From the NCBI GenBank assembly GCA_001414485.1, contig LLEY01000060.1:310001-374000 (forward strand): a stretch of 64,000 nt of DNA, given 5' to 3'. Position numbers and translations under genes: made by a program. Below, in pieces: positions 36,841 through 48,479 of the stretch. The stretch is from Calycina herbarum (lineage: Eukaryota > Ascomycota > Leotiomycetes > Helotiales > Pezizellaceae). The first letter of the stretch is position 1; the number at the start of each line of letters is the position of its first letter. The notes beneath the pieces are model-generated. The model saw only the letters and a program-made list of their open reading frames with translations. It was not told the origin of the DNA and did no database searches.

Positions 36841-38065
36841 CTCTGATCAAAAGTCTCCCCACCACCTCTTGACCTAACAAAACACACCTGCACTCCCGTC
36901 CCGGTCTTTCTACACCACCAAACCTACATACAAATTCCAGCCCATCTCGAGTTCTCTCGAGTCTCGACATCTCAAACTTCGCTTCTTCCGAAGCTCCTCA
37001 CACGTCTTCAGTACACGTCCCGTACCGTACCTAGGACTGACCTAGCAGTCCGTCCCGAACTTGCTCAGCCCGCCTTACCGACACGGCTCCTGTTCCCAAC
37101 ACCTGCATAAGCTCACAAGCAGAAACGAAACAGCATCGACGCTCCGCCGCTCTTGCCCCTCCATTGTCTACCTATACTCATCCACCACTAACTACCTCAC
37201 TGGTCCTGGAATTCTCCATCCCCCACACAACTGGACAACCAGCGCCGAAAAGGACAACAGACAGGACTCCCATCGTCAAATCTCCTCGGGCCATCATCTG
37301 CAAAAGCACGGCACGCATCACTGCACACTCGGCACCCACTCAGTCTCCCCCCCTTGGAAACACGCAATAAGGCGCGTGATCGACTATCGTCCGCCGGAGT
37401 GCGTTCTTAGCAGGTAGCGGCGACCGGAGAAATCGGTTCCCCCCTCTCACCCAACCACCAGCCTCGAAAATCCAAAAGCCACCCCCCCAGTCGTAAATTA
37501 GTCCCCAACTGCTCCTCTTCAAGTCGAGCGCGTGAGCAGAAATCACAGCCAGTCTTTCGGGCCAAGGCCTTACCTAAAGCACTAACTTGCTGCTCCTCTT
37601 TCTCTTACTCCTTCCACACTCAAACCTACCCTTCTCCACGCTTTCCAAACCTACCTACCTAACTATCCTCCTATTCTCACCACCTCCCCATCCATCTCAC
37701 CCCCTCACCTGAACTGTGCGCCTGCTTGCATGGGACGAACATTCCACCCCTTCGAACCCCTCGACAGATAATCAATCTCAGCCGCCTTCTTCTCAGCCGC
37801 CGATTGTTCGTCTGGCTGGATCTTGTTCCGCTACAGAAAAAATTACAGCTCAGTGACGTTCAATTCCTCCTGGTGGGACCATCGTCACGTTACTACTCTG
37901 TCTCGCAAAGCAACGCAGAGTGATCACCATCATCGTCCAACAACACCAACCCTGCAATCAATTGCCCATCACGGACTTCACAAGGCCATCGAATCTTCTC
38001 CTCTCCATCTTGCTCGCCTTTAGCCCACCGCATTCGCGATAGCAGATTTTATTTTGGAGCTCAAG
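36841..38065 (+). promoter_or_regulatory. Probable promoter and long CT-rich 5' leader of the GSK3 gene
   Basis: About 1.2 kb before the GSK3 start is markedly rich in C and T on the plus strand (many CTCC, CCTACC and CACC blocks). That is typical of highly expressed filamentous-fungal promoters and long leaders. Several short upstream ATG frames are present. No coding content was recognised. The transcription start is unknown. Confidence 0.4.
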
Positions 38066-39532
38066 ATGTCGCAGAATCGGCCGGCAGCCTTCTCGAGTCT
38101 GAGAATGGGAGGTGAGTTACCCGGCGAGTTTCCTCCATCACCAGTGCTACCTGCTAACTTCTTCTCGTCAGAGGTTATCCGCGAAAAGGTGCAGGACGGT
38201 GTCACCGGCGAGACTCGAGATATGCAATACACCCAGTGCAAGATCGTGGGCAACGGATCCTTCGGTGTCGTCTTCCAGACCAAGCTCTCCCCGTCAGGCG
38301 AGGATGCCGCCATCAAGCGTGTGCTTCAGGACAAGAGATTCAAGGTGCGAAGATAATGGGAATTGTTATGTTGGCATACGGCTAATTCGTTTGTGATAGA
38401 ATCGTGAGCTTCAAATCATGCGTATCGTTCGCCACCCCAATATCGTTGAGCTCAAGGCCTTTTATTATTCCAATGGCGAAAGAGTATGTATCCCCCAAAT
38501 TGATTCACAGAGATAAGGCAAGGCTGATATTCGTAGAAGGACGAAGTATACCTCAACTTGGTTCAAGAATATGTCCCTGAAACAGTTTACCGCGCCTCGA
38601 GATATTTCAACAAGATGAAGACCACCATGCCTATTCTCGAAGTCAAGCTCTACATCTATCAACTCTTCCGTGCCCTTGCCTACATCCATTCGCAAGGAAT
38701 CTGTCATCGCGATATCAAACCACAAAATTTGTTGTTGGATCCAAGCAGCGGTGTTCTCAAGCTCTGTGACTTTGGTAGTGCCAAGATTCTGGTAGAGAAT
38801 GAACCAAATGTCTCGTACATTTGCTCTCGATACTACAGAGCTCCCGAGTTGATTTTTGGGGCGACCAATTACACGACCAAGATTGGTGAGTTATACACTA
38901 TTCCTGAAATGTTCAACTTTTCCCAGTCTTTTTCTAATGAATTTTAGATGTATGGTCCACTGGATGTGTCATGGCAGAGTTGATGCTTGGGCAACCTTTG
39001 TTCCCTGGAGAGTCTGGAATTGATCAGCTGGTCGAAATCATCAAAGTTCTTGGTACCCCAACCCGCGATCAAATCCGCACCATGAACCCAAATTACATGG
39101 AGCACAAATTTCCACAGATCAAACCACATCCATTCAACAAGGTTTTCCGCAAGGCTGACGCGAATGCAATCGATCTCATTTCCTGCCTTTTAGAATACAC
39201 ACCAACAGAGCGACTTTCCGCAATCGACGCTATGGTTCATCCTTTCTTCGACGAGTTGCGAGACCCGTCAACTAGACTCCCCGACTCACGTCACCCCAAC
39301 GGACCAATCAAGGATTTACCTACTCTGTTTGATTTTACTCGTCATGGTATGCGACATGACATCCTTGATTGTTGGATTGACAGCTAACATTCTCATAGAA
39401 CTTTCCATCGCTCCTCACCTCAACTCACGAATGGTCCCAGCGCACGTCAAAGCCGGATTGGCTGCTCGAGGAATGGATATCGATCATTTTACACCAATGG
39501 CGAAGGAGGACATGATGGCACGATTAGATTGA
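38066..39532 (+). CDS. gsk3: Glycogen synthase kinase 3 (GSK3/shaggy family)
   Basis: A Ser/Thr protein kinase acting in morphogenesis, stress and developmental signalling. Six exons: 38066..38111, 38172..38344, 38400..38483, 38537..38885, 38948..39346 and 39399..39532. All junctions are in frame with GT...AG introns of 52-62 bp, several with CTAAC or CTGAT branch sites. The 394-residue length matches fungal GSK3. Visible are the glycine loop GNGSFG (42-47), ATP-anchoring Lys64 (AAIK), catalytic HRDIKPQN (Asp160), DFG at 179-181, the activation-loop Tyr195 in [14 protein letters not shown] that is the autophosphorylation site in this family, and the CMGC signature [21 protein letters not shown]. 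The C-terminal tail ([19 protein letters not shown]) is fungal-specific. It is the first gene of the dense right half of the window. Confidence 0.97.
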
Positions 39533-40601
39533 TTACTTTATGCAGATGAATGACGACTAAATGCTTTCCTGTCGCTAGGCAATCGACTCTGCTAGGAGTC
39601 CAATGTTTCCTGAGCGTCTCGCACCGGCCACACCACATCAGCATATTTCGAGCCCGGCAAGAACTCTTCTATAACTGTGCAGGCTAGAATGGATTGTGAG
39701 AGTACCGAGATATATGGCGAGAATACGGGATCTATGATGGTATGCTTTACGGGTTTGCAAGAATACCCAACGAGGTGGAATTCTCTTCGAAATCCTTCAC
39801 TTCCACAATGGCATTCTTCGGTTTCCGACGGCGAAAATTTTGTGTCTAAACCTCGAACGGGGGTTTTGGGCCACGGATTGATGTTTCTGATGAAGCTTTT
39901 TAGTCGACAAACCTCGTTTTTAGACTTTCTGCATACCGAAACCTGGGTGTTTGCTGATTTCTATTCTTCTTGTCCCACTATTGGCGCTCTTTTTTTTTTA
40001 TGACAGCAGAGCAGATGGGTGGCTGGTCTTCCGTTTTCTCGACATCCCAAAGATTCAGGCGTACTTAAATTTGATGGCACGCTTTTGTGTTCAATGATTG
40101 CATGGAATGGGTTAATATTTTGCGACGGTATGGCGATAGCCTGGGTAGGCACGGTCAAAAGATTCCTTTTCCTTTACCTTAGGTCAATATTGTGCCTTGA
40201 GTGGCTGTCAAAAGGGGCTGTCTTGATCGCAGCGATCATCGAAGATTTCCATAACTGAGACCGATACTCTATTCAACTCTACTCCCCTTTTTATGTTTTC
40301 GTGTTGGTGAATTACTAAATTTATGTTATTGACTGGAGCTTTCATTTATTATGTACCACCCCACGCGTTCGTCCGCCGGGCGTGCTTTCCTGTTCACTTA
40401 CAGCTCTATGCTAGAGTGCTCCCATTTGTTTTGCGATAAATTATTCACTGCAATTCTGAAATAAAAGTTAATCACGTGAAACATGTTTTGACCCAAACCT
40501 GAGGCAACCGTGAGCGAACCCTTTTTAATTTGGGGAACCCATCAAGACTTACCACGTTAAGAACGGCATTCTACAGCCAGCTCTCACAAAACTCCGCGAC
40601 A
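39533..40601. other. Intergenic GSK3 / CBP80 (same strand)
   Basis: This holds the 3' untranslated region of GSK3 and the promoter side of CBP80. Frames of up to 108 codons (39677-40003) have no recognisable content. Nothing else seen. Confidence 0.55.
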
Positions 40602-43257
40602 ATGGCCGACTACGATCAGAGACCACGCGGTGGACGCGGCAATTACAACAACAATCGGAAGAGGAGATATAGAGGTAAACCAAACCCTCACGATTCCTGG
40701 CGCAATGTATATAGATGTAACATCAAGGCAAGGCTGACACGAGTCCAACGTAAAAGATGAAGATGATTACGACCGGCGACCTCAACGACGACGCTACGAA
40801 GAACCCCTCTCTGCCAAAGTACGGAAACAACTTCTCGCAATTGCCGAAAACCCCATGAGGCGTGTGGAGGATGAAGTCAGTTCTATCGCCAAAACGGTCT
40901 GCGATAATTACGAGGACGAGGAGCTGCGGAATGTATTTTACGACTTGGTTGTTCAGTTGGTGGTCGAGCAGCCCTTCAAGACTCCTTTCGTTGCGGCAGT
41001 GGTTTTGGTAGTCAATACGATGCGAAGTGAGATGGCTATGGAGGTGTTGAATCGCGCAGCGGCCCGGACGAATAAGAAGATACAGGAAGGAGAGTGGAGG
41101 GAGGTCAAGCTTCTAATGAAGTTTCTAGGGGGTCTTCAGGGCTTATTGGAGGGCGATGGAGTCTGGATTGTTCTACAGGATTTGCTGACCAAAGCTGTGG
41201 ATTTGCAGACCGAAAATAATGAAGAGGTAAGCTCTGATCTGTTGGAAAGGACGAAAGGGTTTGTGCTAACATTGGATTTAGACTATTGGCCCAGAATTAG
41301 TGAAGATAATCCTCTTTACCATACCATATATTATGTCTTCTTCGGCAGCAAACCAGCAGGAAAAGGCTGCGGGAATGGTGGAAAATACGGATATCATTGC
41401 CTCGGAACCACATGTGTTACAATCCTTGGTGGATCCATATCCAGGCAATGGCAACGAGGAAGCGACGGCACCAAATGGCGTACTGAGCCTTCTACAAAAA
41501 CAATTACAAGGCGAGGCTACGAATGAATGGGAGCTCAGCTGTCTACCAAAGCCCTGGAAGGTTCTATTAGAGACGGAACAGGAGAACCCTTTGGCGGCTA
41601 CCACAAAACACCTTCTTCCAACAATCGTCATCCCCGATGTGGTGACCCCAGGCCCCCGACCTCTATTTCCGGAGCTTTACTTTTCCGTTTATGCACACCA
41701 AGGTGTTGAGACTGTACCGCCGATGTCTGACATTGCATCCTGCTTATTACGTGATGCTTTGGTGGACACTATCAATATCCTCGATTTCAACCGAAACGCT
41801 ACAGCCCGCTTTCTGATTGACATTGATTGCTACTTTTCTCCTGGAACATTTGTTAAGCGAGCGACCCCCTTCGATCGACTTCGAGATGTCGAAGGTGATA
41901 AATCAACTTGGAAGCCAGAAGATGTAGCAGTCGATGCTGTTTTCTCTCAGCTGTTCCAACTTCCTAACCCAGAGCACAAATTGGTTTACTACCACTCTGT
42001 TTTGACCGAGTCGTGTAAAATCGCGCCAGCTGCTATTGCCCCTAGTTTGGGTCGTGCGATTCGTTTCCTGTACCGAAATGTCGATTCAATGGACCTGGAG
42101 TTAAGCTATAGATTTATGGACTGGTTCGCTCATCATTTGAGTAACTTTGGTTTCACCTGGAAGTGGACAGAGTGGATTGATGATGTACAACTTGCTCCTA
42201 TAGATCCTAAAAAGGCATTCATCGAGGGTGCTTTGGACAAGGAAATCAGACTGAGTTTTGCTCAACGGATCAAGGGCACATTACCCGCTCCATATCAACA
42301 ATTGATTACCGAGGGCAAGGAGAAAGATACCCCAGAATTCAAGTACAAGGATGACAGTAAGTTTATCTCTCGATATTACGCAGCACTCATACTAATCTCT
42401 TTCAAGATGTTCCTTTCGCTCAAGAAGGACGTGAGATTCTCGACCTCCTCAAGAAAAAGGCCCCCGAAGAAGAAATCCAAGTGATCATGGACAAGATTCG
42501 CCAATTGGCTTTAGACATGAACTTCGCCGACCCATTAGTACCTTGCACCGATGCCTACATGACTGCCATCTGTTTTATCGGATCCAAATCACTCTCCCAC
42601 GTCCTATCATCCATCGAGCGTTGCCGAGAGCGCCTCCTCGCCATCGGCCCACAATCCCCTGACGCTAGGTCTCAAATCATCGACTCAGTCATGGGATATT
42701 GGAAAGACCAACCAGGAATTGGAGTCAACATCGTCGACAAATTACTCAACTACACCATTCTCAGTCCCAGCAGCGTGATCGAATGGGCTGTTGCTCAGAA
42801 CGGTAGAAGACTCGGCATGTCCTACGTTTACGAAATGGTTGGGGCAACGATTGGAAAAGTCACCAACCGAGTCCGTCAAGTCGTTTCCGCGAAGCTGGTC
42901 GCTGGCCTCACGCCCGAGCAGAAGATTGCTATGGAACAGACTGTGGCCGTTGAAAGGCAGAGTATGAAGGATCTGTTTACACTCATGGAGGACTCGTTGG
43001 TTAGCTGGGCGACCGGGAGTAAAGACCAGGCTATGGAGACTGGGGATGGGAATAGTGGGGAGGAAGCCATGATTAGACAATGGGGTGCGAGATGGCTGAG
43101 GGTTTTCAGACGGAAATTCGCGGTTGAGGAGGCTTGGTTTTTGGAGGCGGAGAAGGAGAAGATTGATGTGGAAGTGGGGGTTGCGAACGGAGAGGTTGTG
43201 GGCGTTGCGGTTGAGGACGTTGGTATGGGAGAGGCCATCGTGGTGGATGAGGAGTAG
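40602..43257 (+). CDS. Nuclear cap-binding complex large subunit CBP80 (Sto1/NCBP1)
   Basis: CBP80 forms the nuclear cap-binding complex with CBP20 and couples capping to splicing, export and decay. Four exons, 40602..40674, 40757..41226, 41282..42356 and 42407..43257, give 822 residues with all junctions in frame. The N-terminus is a basic Arg-rich segment (RPRGGRGNYNNNRKRRYR), as expected for nuclear import. It is followed by the MIF4G fold (LSAKVRKQLLAIAENPMRR, FYDLVVQLVVEQPFKTPFVA, EVKLLMKFLGGLQ, TIGPELVKIILFTIPYIM). MIF4G-like domains 2 and 3 follow (LFPELYFSVYAHQGVETVPP; NIVDKLLNYTILSPSSVIEWA). An in-frame ATG-less extension exists upstream. ATG at 40602 (MADYDQRP) is the natural start. 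The C-terminal end is Gly/Val/Glu-rich and variable. Intron 1 is the least certain junction. Confidence 0.93.
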
Positions 43258-44705
43258 ATGAATGAAGAAGATGAGAGGCGATGCTCTGAAGTGAAGTGAA
43301 AAAGGGGACAGGGGAAGAAGTTGCATGGCATGCATGTATGATTTTTACAGGGGATGGAAGTGGGAAAAAATGTACAATAAATGGGGGGTTGGTTGTACAA
43401 GTACAGATTTGGGGAATTTATTATGCAAATGGCCTTTTTTCCCCTTCTGCTTCTTCTCTTGGCCATGAATTTGGTTTTAGGCTTCTTCTGTTTCTGGAAG
43501 GCTATCTTATCTGGCTTATTTCCTAGTTGTTTATGGGATTTGAGGAAGAGAACAGACAGGCTTGAGGAAGTTCGTGCTAGGATTATTAGGCGAATGAGTC
43601 TGGGGTAATGCAACTATTTTTTGAGCAATGCCTAGCATTTTCTGGTGCTATGAGGTGTGTTGACAATGTGTAATCCTGCAAGAATCCTTGCCTATCTACA
43701 CACTACACATGATTACTCGCTACATTACTTGTTCTCCGCTGTAATAAGACTAGGGAATGGTTATTTTGACTCTTGACTTTTTGTTTCCGGTTCCAGATTC
43801 CTAATTTAAGGAGAGAGATGGGTAGTTCATTAAACTACTTAGTACCCTGAATGGAATGAGTCCTCGAGAGGTTGCGGTAGCTTAGTCGTGGATGTAATGT
43901 GTTTATTTTCATCCTTTAACACTTACCAGCTTGGTGAGAGGGCAGGTTTAAGTTTTTTTTTTTTTTTTTTTTTGGGAGAATTAGTGATTGGTGAGTTCTT
44001 GGGGTGTTTATGTTAAGATGTTAAGATCTATGGAGGTCTTCTGACCACATCAAAATAATATATCTCATCCAGCCAATCAAAAAGCATGGAGGACTTCGCC
44101 ACGCGTGAGCACTGCTTTCTTAGCGTCAACAAAGGGGTTGAAATGGATGCCTTATTTCCAAATTCTTGCCTGGGAAATATAGGGAGAACGAATAGAAGTT
44201 CTTAGAGCTGCATCTTGCTTATGCTGACCTTGAACGAGTGGGAGGCGGATGGCAGCCTTATTTTCATGTTACTGCCTGGTATAAGCATGAAGGACAAATG
44301 GAATTTTGAGGCTGTATTACTACATTGGGGAAGGGACAGCAGTTGGTAAGAGGGCGTCAACCCCCATCAATCAAGTGAGGAAAGGGGAGAAAAGGAGGGA
44401 GGGGGAGAAAAAGAACATATGAGATTTGTTTCAAAGCCATGAAACTTCTCTACCAATAACTAGACGAAAAACATAATTTTGAATATGGTATCATTTTACA
44501 TGCTTCTCCTACATAGTAGTTCGCTTTTGAATCAACGTCTCTTCCCAATAGAGAGTCCTTATTCCTGTCCTATTCTCACCTCAACAAAAGTGATGCTAGT
44601 TGTCTCCGTCTTCGTGCTCTCCGAGAACGCTCACAACATAGATTATCCCCATGGCAATTTTTATCCTCGCCTAATCAATATACCTCAACAAAGTCTCACT
44701 TTTCA
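43258..44705. other. Intergenic between convergent CBP80 and SF3B4
   Basis: This contains the 3' ends of two convergent genes and a run of 21 T at 43953-43973. A 75-codon ATG frame (43381-43608) encodes a hydrophobic stretch followed by a charged tail. It lies just after the CBP80 stop and is discussed as a low-confidence candidate. A 245-codon minus frame (42876-43613) overlaps CBP80 antisense and is a shadow. Confidence 0.5.
43953..43973. repeat. Poly(T) run of 21
   Basis: Twenty-one consecutive T bases lie between two convergent genes. It may mark an old poly(A) insertion or simple slippage. Confidence 0.9.
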
Positions 44706-45881
44706 TCACCTCCTATTGTACCCAGGTGGGCCTTGTTGCTGCTGCTGCTGTTGCTGAGGAGGAAAACCTGGAGGCGGCATAAAACCTTGGGGCATCCCTC
44801 CAGGAGGTCCAAAACCTGCTGGCATCTGTCCCGGGGGTCCAAATCCTGGAGGCATTTGTCCAGGAACGAACCCGGGTGGATGAAAGTCCTGCGGTCCCCC
44901 ATAACCAGCTTGTGAAGGAGGTGGACGTTGAGGCAAGCCAGAAGGCGGAGGAGGAAGTGGTAGATTCGGTCTCTGTTGTGGAGGAGGAACCGAATTATAA
45001 TTTCCATTCTGACGGCCACCAAATCCGGGGGGCATCTGTCCTGGGGGTGGTCCGCCCATTTGTTGGCCTCCCATCTGAGGATCGAGCATTGCTGCTGGGG
45101 CGTTGGGAACATTGCCACTAAGAAGAAGTTGTGCTGGCATCTGGGGTACGTCGAGAACAACATTGTGTTTCTTTGCTTGACTGGCAAGCATTCTCTCTGC
45201 TTCATCACCATGTCTTTCTCCCCTTCCATCCTTCTTATACGCATATTGTACGCTGATATCCTTATTCATCAAGTATTGGCCATTCATATTCGCAATCGCA
45301 TCATCGGAAGCTTCGAAATTGGAATAAGAGACAAATCCATAACCTTTCGATAACCCAGCTTCGTCGCGCGCGATTTTTGGAGGAGAGACGAGGGAGCCGA
45401 ATCGCGAGAATGTGTCGTAGAGGGTTTTCTCATCCACCATTGGATCCAGATTTCCAATAAAAAGTTCCGCGCCCACTTCGACAGTCTTTTGTTTATCCGC
45501 TGAAGCCTATTTCTTGTCATCAATAAATGCTTCGAGAAATCGAGTTTCTGGGCGCAACATACCTTGTTTACTCGAATTGGCTTTCCATATAATCTGACTT
45601 GGTTCATAATCCTCGCTGCATATTCGGCATCCTCTTCACTGATGAATTCCACGAATCCATAACCTTGGTGTGTTTGCGTTACGCGGTCTTTGGGGAGATG
45701 GACATTGACTATTCGGCCGGCCTGGAGCATGAGTTCCCATACCAGACTGTCGCTTACTCGCTCATCGATGTTTCCTATGTAGACAGTTGCTTCTTTATCT
45801 TGCTCCCTATGTGGTTTGTTAGTATTTGGTATGGAATTTGGAGAGGAGAATGGTGAAGTACCAATGCCGCGCTCCAGACAT
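44706..45881 (-). CDS. Splicing factor 3b subunit 4 (SF3B4/Sap49/Hsh49)
   Basis: A U2 snRNP SF3b component that contacts pre-mRNA near the branch site. Three exons, 45881..45862, 45806..45563 and 45506..44706, give 354 residues. Exon 1 is only 20 nt (MSGARHW) and its intron has the perfect branch TACTAAC. Splicing yields [20 protein letters not shown], the standard family N-terminus. RRM1 covers about 14-88 (VYIGNI; GYGFVEF) and RRM2 about 102-180 (LFIGNL; GYGFVSY). The tail from about 205 is Pro/Gly/Gln-rich (repeated [14 protein letters not shown] units) and ends in eight Gln plus GPPGYNRR, like metazoan and fungal SF3B4. A longer open frame upstream (to 46090) is the read-through of intron 1 and leader, not the start. 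Its start faces Tom7 across 533 bp. Confidence 0.96.
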
Positions 45882-46414
45882 GTTGGGCGAATTGTGAGAG
45901 AAATAAAATGCTTGGGGTTATATTTGATTCGCGTTGAGAATCCGTAGCTCGTCAAAGGCAAGAAAGGTCGCAATATTAGGGTGGAGTGGTAGAGGTACTG
46001 TTGGCGGATTGTTATCGAAGACGGGTGTTGTAGATGAGGCTGGCGAGGCTGAGAATATTTTGCAGTTTTATGGCTCGACACGTGACGCAATTATAAGAAC
46101 CCTTCCATTGCAGTCAATGAGTAAAGAGTAGAAGCAAAAAAAGGGACTCTCAAGTGGACGCTTTTGTGGTGATTCAATTCAGATAATTAGGAGGGTATAT
46201 TATTTATAAGTATTGCCTGGGAGTTTATTCACTGTTGCAGTTTTAACCTACCCTGTAACATTAAGCCTGAGGCATAACATTATTTAAGTGGTGAGCCTCG
46301 TCTACTTTTTCCTTGTCAATTGAACTCAACCTGAACATACCAAATCATTGAAACAGACTCGAATACGAAATCCGACTAATAGCCATCCAGCTTCATCCAA
46401 CCCTCACAATAAAA
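45882..46414. promoter_or_regulatory. Shared divergent promoter region SF3B4 / TOM7
   Basis: These 533 bp separate two divergently transcribed genes and must hold both promoters. No specific factor site is claimed. Confidence 0.5.
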
Positions 46415-46782
46415 ATGCAACTCTCAGAAGAAAGCAAGGTCCAGACTCCTTTTAGTCCATCTCTATAGCTTCAACTGACCTCGGAATAGGAGCGCATTGG
46501 AAAGATCATTGATCTCTCTAGAGTCGCAATTCATTAGTACGTTCATCTACCTTCGGACCACAGAAGAATACATGCTAACAAGAATCTAGTGGCTACCTTC
46601 CCCTGATCATCTACCTTGGTACGGCGCATTGAACATTCACCAAGTCAACACAACTGACCAAAACAGGATACACACGCAGCGAGCCTCGACCATCAATCAT
46701 CAGGTACGCCATCTTCTGCCCAGCTTTTAGAAGCCTGGCCCATGCTAACACTATTAATAGACTCTTCTCTCCTCTCGCATAA
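46415..46782 (+). CDS. tom7: Mitochondrial import receptor subunit Tom7
   Basis: Tom7 is a small tail-anchored subunit that modulates assembly of the outer-membrane translocase TOM. The gene is five tiny exons: 46415..46438, 46490..46536, 46590..46618, 46667..46703 and 46761..46782 (24, 47, 29, 37 and 22 nt). Together they give 52 residues in frame. All four introns (48-57 bp) have GT...AG ends, and two carry GCTAAC branch sites. The product starts MQLSEESKERIGKIIDLSR, continues with the membrane segment YGYLPLIIYLGYT and ends RPSIIRLFSPLA. It matches the Tom7 family, including SEESKERI, HYGYLPL-YLG and the final LxSPL. Each exon is too short for a single-frame search, so the gene is easily missed. 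Confidence 0.95.
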
Positions 46783-47403
46783 ACTTTCTTCCTCCGAAAT
46801 ACCAAATTCACGAATCTCCCAAAAACCACACGAACGAGATTATGGAATGGAATCAAGCAGGTGTACGACTATGTGTCATTTTCATTTGGGAAAGGGCCAG
46901 ATAGTCATGTTGTAGCATAGGAAGGCGTTTGTTTGTACAGGAAGGACACAAAGGCCTTGGGATGAGACGGTTGGCACACCGTCAAGAAATATAATTGTAC
47001 CATCAAGATATTATAGCGCAATCAAGTGCAATCACCACTTTGAAGAGTCCTTTCAGTTTTGAGCTGCTTACCGAAAGTTGTATAGGAGATCCGGGCTTTG
47101 TTCCAGGGTTATTGCCTCCCTCTATTGCTTCTGAGCTTCCAGGACAATCTAAGTAAAGTAACATGTGAAAAAAGGCTCCGAAGCATTTTAAACTCAACAT
47201 GATTTTCATTAATTTAGCCATTTTACGAGAATCATAATAATAATAACAATGGGAGGCTTGATTTTCTGAATATCATTGAGTTACAGAAGAGAGCCTCGGC
47301 TGATACGGGCTACCTCTGATTTCAAAGCTCCCGCAAGCTCCTCCGACCTTTTTTCTCTCCAAACCACCACAACTCCCAACATGATAAAATCAAAGAAACC
47401 CTG
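46783..47403. other. Intergenic TOM7 / FLX1-like carrier (same strand)
   Basis: This 620-bp region holds the Tom7 3' end and the promoter side of the carrier gene. No other feature recognised. Confidence 0.55.
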
Positions 47404-48429
47404 ATGCAAGACCATGCGCGCATCTCCCCCGCACTGGTCGAGACCATAGCCGGCCTCTCCGCCGGCACAATATCAACACTCGCCGTCCATCCTCTCGATG
47501 TTATCAAAACGCGACTTCAAAGTAAATATTTGCCCCTCCACCTCCTTCTTCCAATCCATAACTAACAGACTCCAGTCCAACGCAACACCTCAGCATCTCC
47601 CATCGGCGCATACGGAATTCTAAAATCGCTCCTCGCAAACGAAAATCAGATACAGAGTCTATACCGCGGACTTACGCCGAATTTGATTGGGAATGCTGGT
47701 AGTTGGGCTATATTCTTTTATTTCAAGAGTGTGGTGGAGAGGAGGCTTTGGGAGTTTCATAATCAACCTGGCATAAGTCGCAATGAACGGGAGGAGAGGG
47801 GGGAGATAGGACTTACGCCACTGGATTATTTCCTTGCCTCCGGGATCTCAGGAACCGCCATTACGCTTTCCACGAATCCGATATGGGTCCTCAAAACGCG
47901 CATGGTGAGCTCGGATAAAGGCTCTGAAGGCGCTTATGAGGGCATTCTTCATGGGACGAGACATCTTTATAGATCCGAAGGACTTGCAGGATTTTATCGT
48001 GGTGTTGGGGTTAGTTTGCTGGGGAACAGTCATGGGGCAGTGCAATTCGCCGTCTACGAACCTTTGAAAACTGTCTGGAGGAAATATGCCGCCAAAGACC
48101 AAGCAATCGCAGGGAAGCAAGGAGAAGAGAAGTTTGGGAATAGAGCGACTTTGATTATCAGTGCTTTGGCGAAGATTACTGCTGGTACGGTTACCTATCC
48201 GTATCAAGTCATAAGAAGTCGGATACAAACCTACCACGCAGATGAAAAATTCGGAAAGGGGATTCGAGGTGTGGCTAGGAAGGTCTGGAGGGAAGAGGGG
48301 TGGAGAGGGTTCTATAAGGGACTTGGGACGAATATTCTGAGGGTTTTACCGGCTACTTGGGTGACGTTTTTGGTTTATGAGAATGTACGATATTATCTCC
48401 CTCGTTGGGATAAAGATCATGATATATAA
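47404..48429 (+). CDS. Mitochondrial carrier of the Flx1 / SLC25A32 type (FAD/folate transport)
   Basis: An inner-membrane carrier of 323 residues from exons 47404..47521 and 47576..48429. The acceptor used is the second AG (CTCCAG). The nearer one (TAACAG) would shift the frame, and the chosen splice restores KTRLQIQRNTS. Three mitochondrial-carrier repeats are visible through their signature motifs: HPLDVIKTRLQ (29-39), NPIWVLKTRM (140-149) and YPYQVIRSRIQ (247-257). The second and third (NP-WV-KTR and YPYQV-R-R) are characteristic of the yeast Flx1 and human SLC25A32 subgroup. FAD export or import is therefore the most likely job, with folate as the alternative. It is convergent with the bZIP gene, leaving only 50 bp between the two stop codons. 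Confidence 0.93.
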
Positions 48430-48479
48430 CAAAACAGAAACACTCCAATCAAAACAACAAACACAAAAACAGATAGGTA

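Noticed and set aside
42876..43613. 245-codon minus frame opposite the end of CBP80
   Set aside because: It is antisense to the conserved CBP80 C-terminus, low complexity, and has no recognisable domain.
45882..46090. N-terminal extension of SF3B4 read from the upstream open frame
   Set aside because: The extension is non-conserved, and a 20-nt first exon with a perfect TACTAAC intron gives the canonical family N-terminus.
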